Assembly (NCBI GenBank): GCA_963708205.1
Contig: OY970196.1
Location: forward strand, 3,100,001-3,164,000
From: CAVYTF01 sp963708205
GTDB taxonomy: Bacteria; Bacteroidota; Bacteroidia; Chitinophagales; Chitinophagaceae
DNA: 64,000 nt
Direction of reading: 5' to 3'
The notes beneath the pieces were generated by a model that worked only from the letters and a program-made list of their open reading frames with translations, had not been told where the DNA came from and made no database searches. This document shows positions 16,578-26,412 of the stretch, in pieces (within the stretch, counting starts at the first letter, position 1; every line of letters begins with the position of its first letter). A program made the position numbers and the translations under genes.

Positions 16578-17753
16578 TTAGCTTTTATCCAAGGCCTGTT
16601 TTATATCATTAATTATATCATCAACATATTCCAGACCCACTGAGATACGAATTAATCCGGGCGTAATTCCTACAGATAATCTTTCTGCTTCACTAAGTTT
16701 AGAATGTGTTGTACTTGCTGGATGTGAAGCAATACTTTTTGTATCACCGAGATTTGCAGTAACTGAAAGCATTTGCAAATTGTTTAAGAATTTTTTGCCG
16801 CTTTCAAGTCCGCCATTTATTTCAAAACAAACAATACCTCCGCCTGATGTCATTTGTTTTTTTGCAATTTCATATTGCGGATGACTTGGTAAAAAAGGGT
16901 ATTTTATAAAAGATATTTTTGGATAATTCTCCAATGCCTGTGCCACTTTCAGAGCATTCTCGCAATGCCTTTGCATACGCACATCTAGGGTTTCAAGGCT
17001 CTTACTAAGTATCCATGCATTGAAAGCAGAAAGCGTTGGACCTGTGTTTCTGCAGAATAAATAAATTTCATGCACCAATTCTTTTTTCCCAACAATTATT
17101 CCTCCTAAAACTCTTCCCTGACCATCGATCCATTTTGTTGCAGAATGAACAACAAGATGTGCACCATAATCAATTGGTCTTTGCAATAAAGGTGTGGCAA
17201 AACAATTATCTACATTCAAAATAATGTTGTGCTTTGTGGCAAAATCACTTGCCCATTGCAAGTCAATAATTTCAAGTTGAGGATTTGTTGGCGTTTCTAT
17301 GTAAATCATTTTTGTATTCGCCCTTACTGCTTGTTCCCATTCGCCTTTATCACTCGCATTAACCAAAGTATGCTCGATTCCATAGCGCGAAAGATATTTT
17401 GTAACGATGGTAAATGTGCTGCCAAAAACCGAACTGCAACAAATTAAGTGATCGCGGTTTTTAAGCAGAGCAAAGATGGAAGCAAAAACAGCAGCCATGC
17501 CAGATGCAGTGGCAAAGCCACTTTCAGCGTTTTCGAGTACACACATTTTAGCAATGAACTCATCAACATTTGGATTGCTGAAACGGCTATAAATATTTGC
17601 ATCACTCTCATCTGCAAATGCCGCGCGCATTTCTTCAGCATCATTAAAAGTAAAACTGCTTGATAAAAATAATGGTGTGGAATGTTCCATCGCATTCGTT
17701 TTCTCAGCTCGTATGCGCACTGCTTTACTTAAAGGATGCAAATTTTTTTGCAT
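16578..17753 (-). CDS. metZ: PLP-dependent transsulfuration enzyme, O-succinylhomoserine sulfhydrylase-like
   Basis: A 391-aa Cys/Met metabolism PLP enzyme of fold type I. K207 in VHSATKWIDGQGRVLGG is the Schiff-base lysine, D182 in VDNCFATP binds the pyridine nitrogen, and YSRFSNPNVDEFI and TASGMAAVF are family motifs. DGQGRVLGG after the lysine points to O-succinylhomoserine sulfhydrylase (MetZ) rather than cystathionine gamma-synthase (which has GH.D.. there), so it likely makes homocysteine from sulfide. Paralogues in this family are hard to separate by eye. The next gene on the strand upstream, OsmC-like, is only 30 bp away. Confidence 0.82.
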   Translation of the reverse strand: MQKNLHPLSKAVRIRAEKTNAMEHSTPLFLSSSFTFNDAEEMRAAFADESDANIYSRFSNPNVDEFIAKMCVLENAESGFATASGMAAVFASIFALLKNRDHLICCSSVFGSTFTIVTKYLSRYGIEHTLVNASDKGEWEQAVRANTKMIYIETPTNPQLEIIDLQWASDFATKHNIILNVDNCFATPLLQRPIDYGAHLVVHSATKWIDGQGRVLGGIIVGKKELVHEIYLFCRNTGPTLSAFNAWILSKSLETLDVRMQRHCENALKVAQALENYPKISFIKYPFLPSHPQYEIAKKQMTSGGGIVCFEINGGLESGKKFLNNLQMLSVTANLGDTKSIASHPASTTHSKLSEAERLSVGITPGLIRISVGLEYVDDIINDIKQALDKS

Positions 17754-17783
17754 TATTTTTTGTTTATGATTGTAATGAAATAT

Positions 17784-18209
17784 TTATGCTGCATCAATAA
17801 AAACTTTCCATTGAATTGTTGCACCAGCCGCTTTTAAAGTTGCTGCAACCGAACAATATTTATTAATAGAAAGTTCTGCTGAACGGTTAGCTTTATCTTC
17901 ATCCACATCTCCGTAAATATAAAATTCAATAAAAATATTTCTCCATAAGGAAGGTTCTTTTCCTGCTTCGCGCTCGCCGTTTATTTTTACTTTATAATCT
18001 TTTACATCTTGTTTTTGCTTTTTCAAAATGCTTATAACGTCAATGCTGGTGCAGCTTCCAAGCGCCATCAATAATAATTGCATGGGTCTTACACCAAAAT
18101 TTTTACCACCGCTTTCAGGACTTGTATCTGTTTTTATTACATGACCGAACGCATCTTTAACTTCAAAACCATAATCATTTTGCTCACGTGAAAGTTCTAT
18201 TGTTGTCAT
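17784..18209 (-). CDS. OsmC family protein
   Basis: A 141-aa OsmC/Ohr-fold protein with the two conserved cysteines, C53 in LLMALGSCTSIDVIS and C119 in NKYCSVAATLKAAG. These reduce organic hydroperoxides in characterised members; this YhfA-like subgroup (RPMQLLLMALGSC) is less well characterised. The gene precedes the metZ-like gene by 30 bp on the same strand, so an operon linking sulfur metabolism and thiol peroxidase activity is plausible. Confidence 0.9.
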   Translation of the reverse strand: MTTIELSREQNDYGFEVKDAFGHVIKTDTSPESGGKNFGVRPMQLLLMALGSCTSIDVISILKKQKQDVKDYKVKINGEREAGKEPSLWRNIFIEFYIYGDVDEDKANRSAELSINKYCSVAATLKAAGATIQWKVFIDAA

Positions 18210-18276
18210 CAGTTGCTCAATTTTTACAAAATTATTCTTTTACAAAAATTAATAATTACGAAAAGAGAAGATAGAA

Positions 18277-20511
18277 TTATGGTTGAAGATTTTTGACTAC
18301 AGTTTCTGCTCTGAAATTTTTCTGTAATGCATGTATGCGGGAAGAAAATAATTCTGCTTCTTTCTGTTGATCTTTTATAAAAGAATTCTCATCCATTTTT
18401 CCAAGCACTTTATTCATTTCTTCTTCAGAATCATACACCATTTTTCTAAAAGGATTAGTGTAATCTTTTTTTCGTGAATTATAAATTTCCTCGATCATCC
18501 AATTTTTAATTTCCATTAATTTATCAAGCAAAGCATTTATTTTTTTTGAAGAAATTGTCTTTAAGGAAATCCCTTCAATTTCTTCCAGTGAAGCAATTGC
18601 ATGTTTGAATCTTTGTTCGGAATATTCTTCACCCTGCTTTTTATAAATATTGTGTAATGCAACCCACGACTGTATTTCACCACTTTTTATTTTTGTTTTG
18701 ATAGTGTCAATTTCTTCTGAACGGAATAATTGTCCGCCAACATTCAACCAATTTTCACGAGTATAATTTTCATTCAATACTTTTTGGAGATCATTTAATG
18801 ATGTAAAATTTTTTTGTTCAATAAATTTTACAACTTCACACATGCCATAAAAAAAGATCATTTGCTTAAACATTGAGTAAGCCTTTCTCACTTTCAACAA
18901 AACAGTTTTTCGTTTTGAATTTTCAAAACCTTCTGCAATAATTTCAAGTTCATCAACAATGTTGTCATTTTTTTCCAACAGATCTTTACCAATTTTTTGA
19001 TATGAATTTTGAAGAGCAGATTTATTATGCTGTTTACTAAAAGCCTTTCCTGTAAAGGTTTCCAGTAAATGCAATGCATCAAACATTTCGTTTATAGTAT
19101 CAGGTGCGAGATAATCATATTCAAGGTTTTGAATTTTTTCAAAGCGCTTATCACGGTCTTTATATTTCCAAGCATTACGCGCAAGCGCATACATATTATA
19201 CATGAACCAATAAGCAGGCATAAGGGATAAACAATCTTTTGCTTCATCAATACTTATGAGTGAAAAAGGAATGGGAATATTTAATTCATACGCATAATCA
19301 CCTTTGGCAAGCATAATGAAACATGCAAACTTCGAATTGTGTTTCAGGCTAACACATAAGCCCGGCCAAAAGCCACGCTGCGCAATTATTTCACCATCTG
19401 CGGCTCTTGAATTATGATTGCTTCCAATGGTTGCGCCTGCGGGAATATTGCTTTGACCCATAACTAATGCGGCGCATAAAAATGAATTATTATGATGTTG
19501 CTCATGCGCCGGAAATATCAATGAATTCAATACTTCGCAGCATGAAATGGTTGCATTGTTTCCAAGATATGAATTGATCAAACGAGCACCGTATTTTAAT
19601 TGTGAGTTTGAAGCCATTACAAAACGCACAGCTTTTACACCATAAAAAATCCGGCAGCCGTAACCAATAATTCCGTTCACTAATTCACAACCTTCACCAA
19701 TTTGTGTTTTGCCTTCTTTGCCTGAATTGATGGTAATATTTTTAATTTTATTAGCGCCTTTTATATAGGCATCGCTTCCTATCCATACATCCTTTATAAT
19801 AGCCGAATTTTTTATGATCGTTCGTTCTCCGATCTTTCCATAATAACCACGTTTCTCGTCAAATTCTTTTTTGGTAAACTCTTTAAAACATTCCATCAAC
19901 TCTGCATCATCGCGATATTTGCTCCACAAAAATGCATCGCCGGGCTGCATACCATTAAATGGCAACACGCTGCGACCCGCATTCTCATTGCATATTTCCA
20001 TCCATATACGCACACTTTCGTTTTCGCCTTCTTTTAAAATTCCATTACCAAATTTTGAATGATTGGTTGTTGCTATCTCATTCACATTTACTATTATTAC
20101 TTCATTGCAAAGTATATAATGCGATAAATAATTTACATTATCAACAACAACGTTATCACCCAAATCGCAACTTATAATGGTGGAATTATATAAACCGACC
20201 ATATATTTCATATCGCTGAACTCGAGAAAAAAGGGTTCTAATTTTCCTATTCTTATCAGTCCGTAAAACTTACAATTCTTTATAAGAGATAGATTGAAAA
20301 CTTCTGATACAAAAATATTGTTCCAATTATCACTGGTATTTCCATTTGCACATAATGTCTCTATCTCTAAAGCAGTAAGTGCGCGATAATCAATGCCAGT
20401 ATTGTTTTGAAGGTTGCGTAAATAATATTCATCATTGCCGAGCGGCAGAAATCTGGACGGGATAAAATCGTATCCTAATTTCGCAACAGGCACTTTTTTA
20501 ATATTATTCAT
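18277..20511 (-). CDS. DUF4954 family protein (left-handed beta-helix)
   Basis: A large protein of 744 aa when started at the ATG of MNNIKKVPVAKLGY (20511); eight extra residues from an upstream start look unlikely. The N-terminal two thirds contains repeating hexapeptide-like turns (GERTIIKNSAIIKDVWIGSDAYI, GEGCELVNGIIGYGCRI, LGNNATISCCEVLNS) typical of a left-handed beta-helix, as in sugar nucleotidyl- or acyl-transferases. The C-terminal third is helical and charged. The family is common in Bacteroidota and has no established function. No signal peptide is seen. Confidence 0.88.
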   Translation of the reverse strand: MNNIKKVPVAKLGYDFIPSRFLPLGNDEYYLRNLQNNTGIDYRALTALEIETLCANGNTSDNWNNIFVSEVFNLSLIKNCKFYGLIRIGKLEPFFLEFSDMKYMVGLYNSTIISCDLGDNVVVDNVNYLSHYILCNEVIIVNVNEIATTNHSKFGNGILKEGENESVRIWMEICNENAGRSVLPFNGMQPGDAFLWSKYRDDAELMECFKEFTKKEFDEKRGYYGKIGERTIIKNSAIIKDVWIGSDAYIKGANKIKNITINSGKEGKTQIGEGCELVNGIIGYGCRIFYGVKAVRFVMASNSQLKYGARLINSYLGNNATISCCEVLNSLIFPAHEQHHNNSFLCAALVMGQSNIPAGATIGSNHNSRAADGEIIAQRGFWPGLCVSLKHNSKFACFIMLAKGDYAYELNIPIPFSLISIDEAKDCLSLMPAYWFMYNMYALARNAWKYKDRDKRFEKIQNLEYDYLAPDTINEMFDALHLLETFTGKAFSKQHNKSALQNSYQKIGKDLLEKNDNIVDELEIIAEGFENSKRKTVLLKVRKAYSMFKQMIFFYGMCEVVKFIEQKNFTSLNDLQKVLNENYTRENWLNVGGQLFRSEEIDTIKTKIKSGEIQSWVALHNIYKKQGEEYSEQRFKHAIASLEEIEGISLKTISSKKINALLDKLMEIKNWMIEEIYNSRKKDYTNPFRKMVYDSEEEMNKVLGKMDENSFIKDQQKEAELFSSRIHALQKNFRAETVVKNLQP

Positions 20512-20617
20512 CATGCAAAATAAATATTTGTGCACGATAAATAATGATCATATAAAATTGATAGCCAATCGTTGTAATCATTTTTTTTTGATTTACACCA
20601 TCTGCCTTTTTATTTCA

Positions 20618-21181
20618 TTACAATTTGCTCCATTCTTCTACATTAATCACGTCTGCCTGTCGCAAAAAAACTTTTGTAGTAAGTACACGGTGCACTTCTT
20701 CATCTGCATCAGCACAGCAATCGGCTATTACAGTAATGCGGTAATCTTTGTCTGCAGCTTCTCTCAATGTTGATAGCACAACTCCGCTGGTAGCAATGCC
20801 TGTAAGCACCAAATGGCTGATGTGTTGGGCTCTTAATATTACTTCTAGATCGCTGCCAGTAAATGCAGAAAAACGGCGTTTTGTAACGATTACCTCATCG
20901 TCATTTGGCTTCAGGTCTTCGTGAATTTTCATAAACTCTTCCATATTTACCTTTGTAAATCTTTCTCTGCTGTTCGCAAAATTTTTATTATCTAAACTTA
21001 TTTCAGGTGTGCCTTTTCTAAAACCAACTACTACATAAATAACAGGAATTTTATTATTGCGTGCACTTGCAATAGCTTTAGCTACATTGTTAAGCAAAGG
21101 CTTTGCATTTGGGAGATTGCCAAGAATTCCCATTTCCATATCCATTACAAGCAGCGCTGTATTTTGTGTATTCTGTTCCAT
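20618..21181 (-). CDS. Isochorismatase-fold protein lacking the catalytic Cys
   Basis: A 187-aa protein of the isochorismatase-like hydrolase superfamily. D14 (ALLVMDMEMGI) and K101 (VTKRRFSAFTGSDLE) occupy two of the three catalytic positions. At the position of the nucleophilic cysteine (TTNGCV in typical members) this protein reads TSGVV, with V134 in its place. The rest of the fold is well conserved (LVLTGIAT, ADCCADADEEVH). It is therefore either a non-hydrolytic branch, such as true isochorismatases that lack Cys, or uses another residue. Substrate is unknown. Confidence 0.88.
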   Translation of the reverse strand: MEQNTQNTALLVMDMEMGILGNLPNAKPLLNNVAKAIASARNNKIPVIYVVVGFRKGTPEISLDNKNFANSRERFTKVNMEEFMKIHEDLKPNDDEVIVTKRRFSAFTGSDLEVILRAQHISHLVLTGIATSGVVLSTLREAADKDYRITVIADCCADADEEVHRVLTTKVFLRQADVINVEEWSKL

Positions 21182-21552
21182 TTTTTTATTTTTTTGACGT
21201 TTGTTGATGAAGATTTATATTTTCTGTTTAAAAATTATTATAAATAATTTCATCAGATTATTTTACTAAATTTCATTTGCAAAGATGAGATAAACCTTTA
21301 CGCTGTTGTGTTACAAACTTTAAAAATCTTAATCAAATTTGTTCCTCGATTTTCTTTCTGTAAATTATAAACTGATGTGTATAAAAAAATTTAGTAAAAA
21401 GTTTTCGTGAAAATTTCTACGTATATTTTTGTTGATTTTGGTAAGATTAATTTTTGAGTATATTTTTAATACTGCAGTGTTACATATCATGACCTTAGCA
21501 AGTTTTATGTTGGAAAAAACAAGTTGATGTACAAATTGCACAGCTAAACCTT
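21182..21552. other. AT-rich divergent intergenic region
   Basis: This 371-bp gap separates two divergent genes and must hold promoters for both. It has several TTTG and TA-rich elements, but I could not find a pair with the correct 19-bp spacing. No small gene or RNA could be supported. Confidence 0.4.
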
Positions 21553-23754
21553 ATGGATAAATTTTTTAATTTTTCATTTCATAATCCATCGGGTTTTTTA
21601 GTTGCTTTTATTCCTGCATTGATTAACTTATGTGTTATTGTTTACATTATTTTAAGGTTGCCAAAAAACAGGATCGTTAATTTATTTGGCTTATTCGTTT
21701 TATCACTAACTCTTTGGCAAATCAGCGACGTTCTAAGCAGGTTAAGTATTACAGAAAAGACCGCTGATCTCTGGGAAAATATTTTAAGTCCTTCATGGAT
21801 CTTTGTGGGTGCGATATGTTTGAATTTTACACTGCTGTATATTGGCGAGTTCAGAATTGCATATTCGCGTGCTTTATACTTTATCTTATACATGCCTGCA
21901 ATTGTTTTTGTAGAATTATACATGGTTAATTTTTACCCGCATAATTTTACATATTCAACATTTTGGGGCTGGGTAAATTATCACAATACCTCTGCGCTTG
22001 ATCAAATACAAATCTATTGGATAGCCTGTGAAGTTATTACAGCAACTATACTTCTTTTCAGGCATGTTTTTAAATTGCGAAATACAAAAAATATTGTTTA
22101 CAAGCAAGCTTTAATAATTGCTTTAGGCATAGCAATACCAGCATTAGCAGGCATTGTAAGCCAATTGATTTTGCCACTTGTCTTTCACCAGGCTGCTATT
22201 CCCATCACATCTTTATTCATGAGTTTTTTCTCCCTGGCTACTGTTATCAGTTTAAGTAAATACAAATTATTCACGCTTTCTGAATTAATAAATCCTGATC
22301 AGCTTTTAGAAAATATGCCGGTGATGGTGATAAGCATTTCTCCGCAATTGGAGATAACTTATATTAATAAAAACAGTGCTGCTGAACTTGAGATAGAATC
22401 AATTGATAAAAAAGACTTTAAATGGAAAGATCTTTTTATTGGTGTTGATGATATGAATAAAAAAAATTTTATTGATTCAGTAAAAAAAGCATTGAACGGC
22501 GAAAGAATAATCAACGTAGAATTCATGCTTTCTACCAGCTTAAAAAAACAATTGGATTTTATATCATCCTTCTTGCCAATTTATAATAACAATAATATAC
22601 AGGGAGTTTTAATGGTTGCAAGAAATATTAGCGACTTAAAAAAATCGTATGCGCTGGTAAGTCAATCACAGCAACTACTTGCAGAAGCGCAACAGATCTC
22701 GCGTATAGGAAGTTGGGATTGGGATATTACTTCAAACACTGTAAGATGGTCGGATGAATTGTACAGAATTTTTGGGTACACTCCCGCTGCCTTTGAACCT
22801 TCTTATGAAAAATTCATGGAAGTTGTGCATCCATTGGATCGCCAAATGTCTTCAGATATTGTTACTTCAACGCTTAGTAATAATCAACCTTTCGATTTTT
22901 ATCATCGCTGCATTCGTCCTGATGGAAAAATAGTTATTGTTAATTCAAAAGGCAAGACAACCCTGGATAAGAACAATAACGCAATAAGATTGAGCGGTAC
23001 AGGACAAGATGTTACCGAAAAAATAAAACAGGAAGAGTTACTCAAAGCCCAGAATGAAGAATTGAAAAAAACCAATGCAGAGTTAGACCGCTTTGTTTAC
23101 AGTGCATCACACGACATGCGTGCTCCACTTACTTCTTTGTTCGGATTGATTCTTATTGCTGAAGAGAATGCAGAAAATGCTAATGCAACACTGAAGGAAT
23201 GTTTGAAAATGATGCAGGCAACAGTAACAAAACTGGACAATTTCATAAGAGACATTCTATACTATTCACGCAATGCCCGCGCAGAAGTTGAGCATGATAC
23301 GATAGACTTTGAAGCATTGATAAAAAATAGCTGCGGACAAATGAAATATATGGAAAACGTTTTATCATATAAGACGAATGTGCATATACATCAAACAGGC
23401 AAATTTATTTCGGATGAAAAAAGGCTCAGTATCGTTTTCGATAATTTAATATCGAATGCCATTAAATATCGAGATGTATTGAAAGAAAATCCATGCGTTG
23501 ATATTGATGTTGAAACTGATCAAACACATGCAAGAATTATTGTAGAAGATAATGGCATTGGAATAGCATCTTAATATCATGATAAAATTTTTGAGATGTT
23601 TTATCGCGGAGCGAAAGCATCAACCGGATCGGGCATTGGCATGTATATAACTAAAGAAACAATCACCACACTTGGCGGCACTATTGAAATACAATCAGAA
23701 TTGAAACAGGGAACAAAGTTTACTATTTCAATTCCAAACATGATGAAAGCATAG
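21553..23754 (+). pseudogene. 7TM-PAS-PAS sensor histidine kinase interrupted by an in-frame TAA
   Basis: The N-terminal 230 residues hold about seven membrane spans (histidine kinase 7TM type), followed by two PAS domains (about 255-370 and 385-490; the second with SRIGSWDWDITSNTVRWSDELYRIFGY), the HisKA site H520 in YSASHDMRAPLTSL, and HATPase motifs IVFDNLISNAIKY and VEDNGIGIAS. There the frame ends with TAA at 23572-23574. Continuing in the same frame restores the missing end of the ATPase: KIFEMFYRGAKASTGSGIGM, LGGTIEIQSE, GTKFTISIPN, stop at 23752. A single nonsense codon thus removes the 59-residue end including the G2 box. It is either a recent mutation or a sequencing error; the truncated protein of 673 aa is unlikely to be an active kinase. 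Confidence 0.85.
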
Positions 23755-23762
23755 CATAAATT

Positions 23763-24161
23763 ATGAAGCTGAAACAAATATTATTAATTGATGATAATAC
23801 TATTGATAATTATATCAGTAAAAATGTACTTACAAAATCTAAGTTGGCAGAATCAATCACAGCAATGATTTCAGCAATTGATGCTTTGGAATTTTTAGAA
23901 ACAATTAAAGCAACTCCTGAAAAAGTCCCGGAACTAATTTTACTTGATATAAGAATGCCCATTATGGATGGCTTTGAATTTTTAGAAGTATTCAATAATC
24001 TTCCTGAAAAAATAAAAAGCAACTGTAATATTTTTATGCTCACATCATCTCAAAATCCACGAGATGTTGAAAGAACTAATCAATATCCTTTTGTAAAAGG
24101 ATATTTAAATAAACCTCTTATCCTGGAAAAGGTAAATGACATTATTCAAAAAATATCCTGA
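23763..24161 (+). CDS. Single-domain response regulator (CheY-like)
   Basis: A 132-aa receiver domain with the acidic pair DD at 10-11, phospho-acceptor D62 in LILLDIRMPIMDG, the Thr/Ser site in FMLTSS and the Lys in YLNKPL. It starts 8 bp after the restored end of the kinase gene, so it is almost surely the kinase's output partner in one operon. No output domain is present, so signalling would continue by protein contact or phosphorelay. It stays intact even though the kinase carries a stop. Confidence 0.94.
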   Translation: MKLKQILLIDDNTIDNYISKNVLTKSKLAESITAMISAIDALEFLETIKATPEKVPELILLDIRMPIMDGFEFLEVFNNLPEKIKSNCNIFMLTSSQNPRDVERTNQYPFVKGYLNKPLILEKVNDIIQKIS

Positions 24162-24277
24162 TCCAATTTCATCTTTCCCAAATCTTTCTTAAAAGATGCA
24201 GCACTTAAAATTTATTAACACGCACGCCGTTCTTTTACATTAACAACCTACTTTAGCAAAAACCTAAAATAAAAAGA

Positions 24278-24970
24278 ATGGGAATTTTTTTGCAGGTGCC
24301 CGATACAACTACCAAAATAATTAATGCAGCAGCATCGCAAGCAGATGCGGGCAAAATAAGTTTGTGGGATCTTTTAAATAAAGGCGGCGCGTTAATGTAT
24401 CCGCTGTATCTTTTATTCGCTGCTGCAATTTTTGTTTTTTTTGAAAGATTGATCGCAATAAAAAAAGCATCCAAGATCGAACCCACTTTCATGAATATTA
24501 TCCGTGATAATATTACAACAGGCAATGTTACAGGTGCAAGAAATTTAGCGCGAAATACAAACAATCCTGTTGCAAGAATGATCGACAAAGGAGTGCAACG
24601 AATAGGAAAACCAATTGATAATATTGAAAAAAGTATGGAAAATGTTGGCAAGCTTGAGATGTATAAAATGGAGCGCAACCTCAACATACTTTCACTCATC
24701 GCAGGTATTGCGCCGATGTTTGGTTTTCTCGGAACCATCTTTGGAATGATACAATTATTTTATGAAATAAACAGCACAGGAAATTTTGAATTAAGTGTAA
24801 TTGCCGGAGGCATTTATGTAAAAATGGTTACCTCTGCAAGCGGCTTGATAATTGGTCTGATGGCTTATGTCGGCTTCAATTATTTATCAACGCAAATTGA
24901 TAAAACAGCAAATAAAATGGAAGCTGCAAGTGCTGATTTCATTGACATTTTGCAGGAACCGACTAGATAA
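24278..24970 (+). CDS. exbB: MotA/TolQ/ExbB proton channel protein
   Basis: A 230-aa inner-membrane channel subunit that couples proton flow to TonB-type energy transduction. Three membrane spans are visible: ALMYPLYLLFAAAIFVFFER, then the family core APMFGFLGTIFGMIQLF and SASGLIIGLMAYVGFNY. The ExbD-type partner follows 121 bp downstream, separated by a copy of the dispersed repeat. With it the product should energise outer-membrane TonB-dependent receptors. ExbB is favoured over TolQ because of the Bacteroidota gene order, not by a decisive residue. Confidence 0.88.
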   Translation: MGIFLQVPDTTTKIINAAASQADAGKISLWDLLNKGGALMYPLYLLFAAAIFVFFERLIAIKKASKIEPTFMNIIRDNITTGNVTGARNLARNTNNPVARMIDKGVQRIGKPIDNIEKSMENVGKLEMYKMERNLNILSLIAGIAPMFGFLGTIFGMIQLFYEINSTGNFELSVIAGGIYVKMVTSASGLIIGLMAYVGFNYLSTQIDKTANKMEAASADFIDILQEPTR

Positions 24971-25015
24971 TGAGAATTTTTTGGTGACGGGCAACATAAT
25001 ACAAATTGAACATTC

Positions 25016-25044
25016 TTGCGACGCTCCGTTCATCTTTCTCTTAC
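25016..25044 (-). repeat. Dispersed 30-bp repeat, copy 1
   Basis: On the minus strand it reads GTAAGAGAAAGATGAACGGA followed by GCGTCGCAA. Between exbB and exbD. Related copies lie at 34981-35017, 37671-37700, 53245-53286 and 60201-60230. Confidence 0.6.
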
Positions 25045-25091
25045 GCATTTGGCATATGTGTTTCTTTAAATTTTGATTTTTAAATTTTAAA

Positions 25092-25490
25092 ATGAACATA
25101 AGAAAAAGATTTCGCTCACATCCTGAATTGCACACAGGTGCGCTGAATGATATTTTGTTCATACTTCTTTTATTCTTTTTAATCGTCTCAACACTTGCCA
25201 ATCCAAATGTTATTAAAGTGAACAATCCAAAAGGAACGAAAGACACCAAAGTGAAACAGAATATTGTTGTGTCAATTGATAAAGATCAAAAAATTTATAT
25301 TGGCCAAAACCAGATACAGGAAAATCAACTTGATTCAGTTTTAAAATTTCAGGTAACTAAAATGCGTGCATTGGTTGATACGCCTTCCGTGGTTATAAAT
25401 GCAGATACAAGTTCTTATTACGGACAGGTTTTTAAGATCATGCAATCCGCAAAACGTGCAGGAGCAAGAGTTGTAGCAAATGTGAAGTGA
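25092..25490 (+). CDS. exbD: ExbD/TolR-type biopolymer transport protein
   Basis: A 132-aa protein with a short cytoplasmic N-terminus, one membrane span (LNDILFILLLFFLIVSTLAN) and a periplasmic domain. ExbD normally has a proton-carrying Asp near the start of its span, matched here by the Asp of LNDILF. The terminal part (FKIMQSAKRAGARVVANVK) is typical of ExbD. It works with the channel protein encoded just upstream. Confidence 0.88.
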   Translation: MNIRKRFRSHPELHTGALNDILFILLLFFLIVSTLANPNVIKVNNPKGTKDTKVKQNIVVSIDKDQKIYIGQNQIQENQLDSVLKFQVTKMRALVDTPSVVINADTSSYYGQVFKIMQSAKRAGARVVANVK

Positions 25491-25499
25491 GGAAAAGTT

Positions 25500-25517
25500 G
25501 ATAGACTATTGTCTATC
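25500..25517. terminator. Short inverted repeat between convergent genes
   Basis: GATAGAC at 25500-25506, spacer TATT, GTCTATC at 25511-25517: a perfect 7-bp stem between the convergent exbD and prmC stops. AT-rich and without a clear T-run, so a bidirectional terminator role is only likely. Confidence 0.4.
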
Positions 25518-25519
25518 GT

Positions 25520-26380
25520 TTATAAACAATAAACTGCTTTTATCATTCTATCTTTTCCCTGAAGATCTTTTTTTAATTCAATATTTTTATAACCAACTTC
25601 TTCAAGCAAATCACAAACATTTTTGCCATGCTGCTCATTGATTTCAAAAAATAATTTTCCTTTTTTATTAAAATGATACAAACCAAATGCAGCAATTTTT
25701 TTATAAAATAGCAGCGCGTCATCATCAGCTACAAACAAAGCCTGGTGCGGTTCGTAGCTTAAAACATTTTTACTCATCCCAAACTTTTCGCTTTGTTTTA
25801 TATATGGCGGATTGCTAACTATAACATCAAACTTCCCCAAATTTTTCCAATTATTTTCATTTAAAATATCCAATAAAAAAAACTTAATTTCTGCATTATT
25901 GAATTCTGCGTTTTGCTTTGCTATAGCTAAAGCATTTTCAGAAATATCTACCGCCGTAATTTTTGCATCATCTATTTTTTTCTTTAATGAAATTGCTATG
26001 CAGCCACTTCCCGTTCCAATATCTAAGACACTAATTATTGCTTCTTGAAAGCTTTCCTTTATCCATTCAACCAATTCTTCGGTTTCCGGTCTTGGTATCA
26101 AAACATTTTTATCTACATAAAATTTCATTCCTGCAAACCATGCTTCATTCAAAACATATTGTACAGGTTTATGTTTCAATAGGTCAATCTGGTAAGAAGT
26201 GAGCGAATTTTGTTGTTCTGCTGTGAGCAAAAAGTTTTTATTCAACACACGATCACTTGCTCTGAAGCCAGTAATATTTTCAATTACTAAATCAGTAATA
26301 GTGGCTGCTTCGCGATGATCATAAATTTGTTTTAACCGATATAAACATTGCTGATATGCTTCGCCAATACTCATTTGCAA
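25520..26380 (-). CDS. prmC: Release factor glutamine methyltransferase
   Basis: A 286-aa SAM-dependent methyltransferase that modifies the GGQ glutamine of RF1 and RF2. An N-terminal helical domain carries VQYVLNEAWFAGMKFYVDKNVLIPRPETEELVEW, of which RPETE is a PrmC hallmark. VLDIGTGSGCIAISL is the SAM-binding motif I and VSNPPYIKQSE the catalytic NPPY motif. Length is normal. It is divergent from ribD with a 32-bp gap, so their promoters must overlap one another's coding or leader regions. Confidence 0.95.
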   Translation of the reverse strand: MQMSIGEAYQQCLYRLKQIYDHREAATITDLVIENITGFRASDRVLNKNFLLTAEQQNSLTSYQIDLLKHKPVQYVLNEAWFAGMKFYVDKNVLIPRPETEELVEWIKESFQEAIISVLDIGTGSGCIAISLKKKIDDAKITAVDISENALAIAKQNAEFNNAEIKFFLLDILNENNWKNLGKFDVIVSNPPYIKQSEKFGMSKNVLSYEPHQALFVADDDALLFYKKIAAFGLYHFNKKGKLFFEINEQHGKNVCDLLEEVGYKNIELKKDLQGKDRMIKAVYCL

Positions 26381-26412
26381 TGCTACTTTATTTTTAAATA
26401 TTTTTACACTAA

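Noticed and set aside
26381..26412. FMN riboswitch before ribD
   Set aside because: Only 32 bp between divergent prmC and ribD; far too short for the FMN aptamer.
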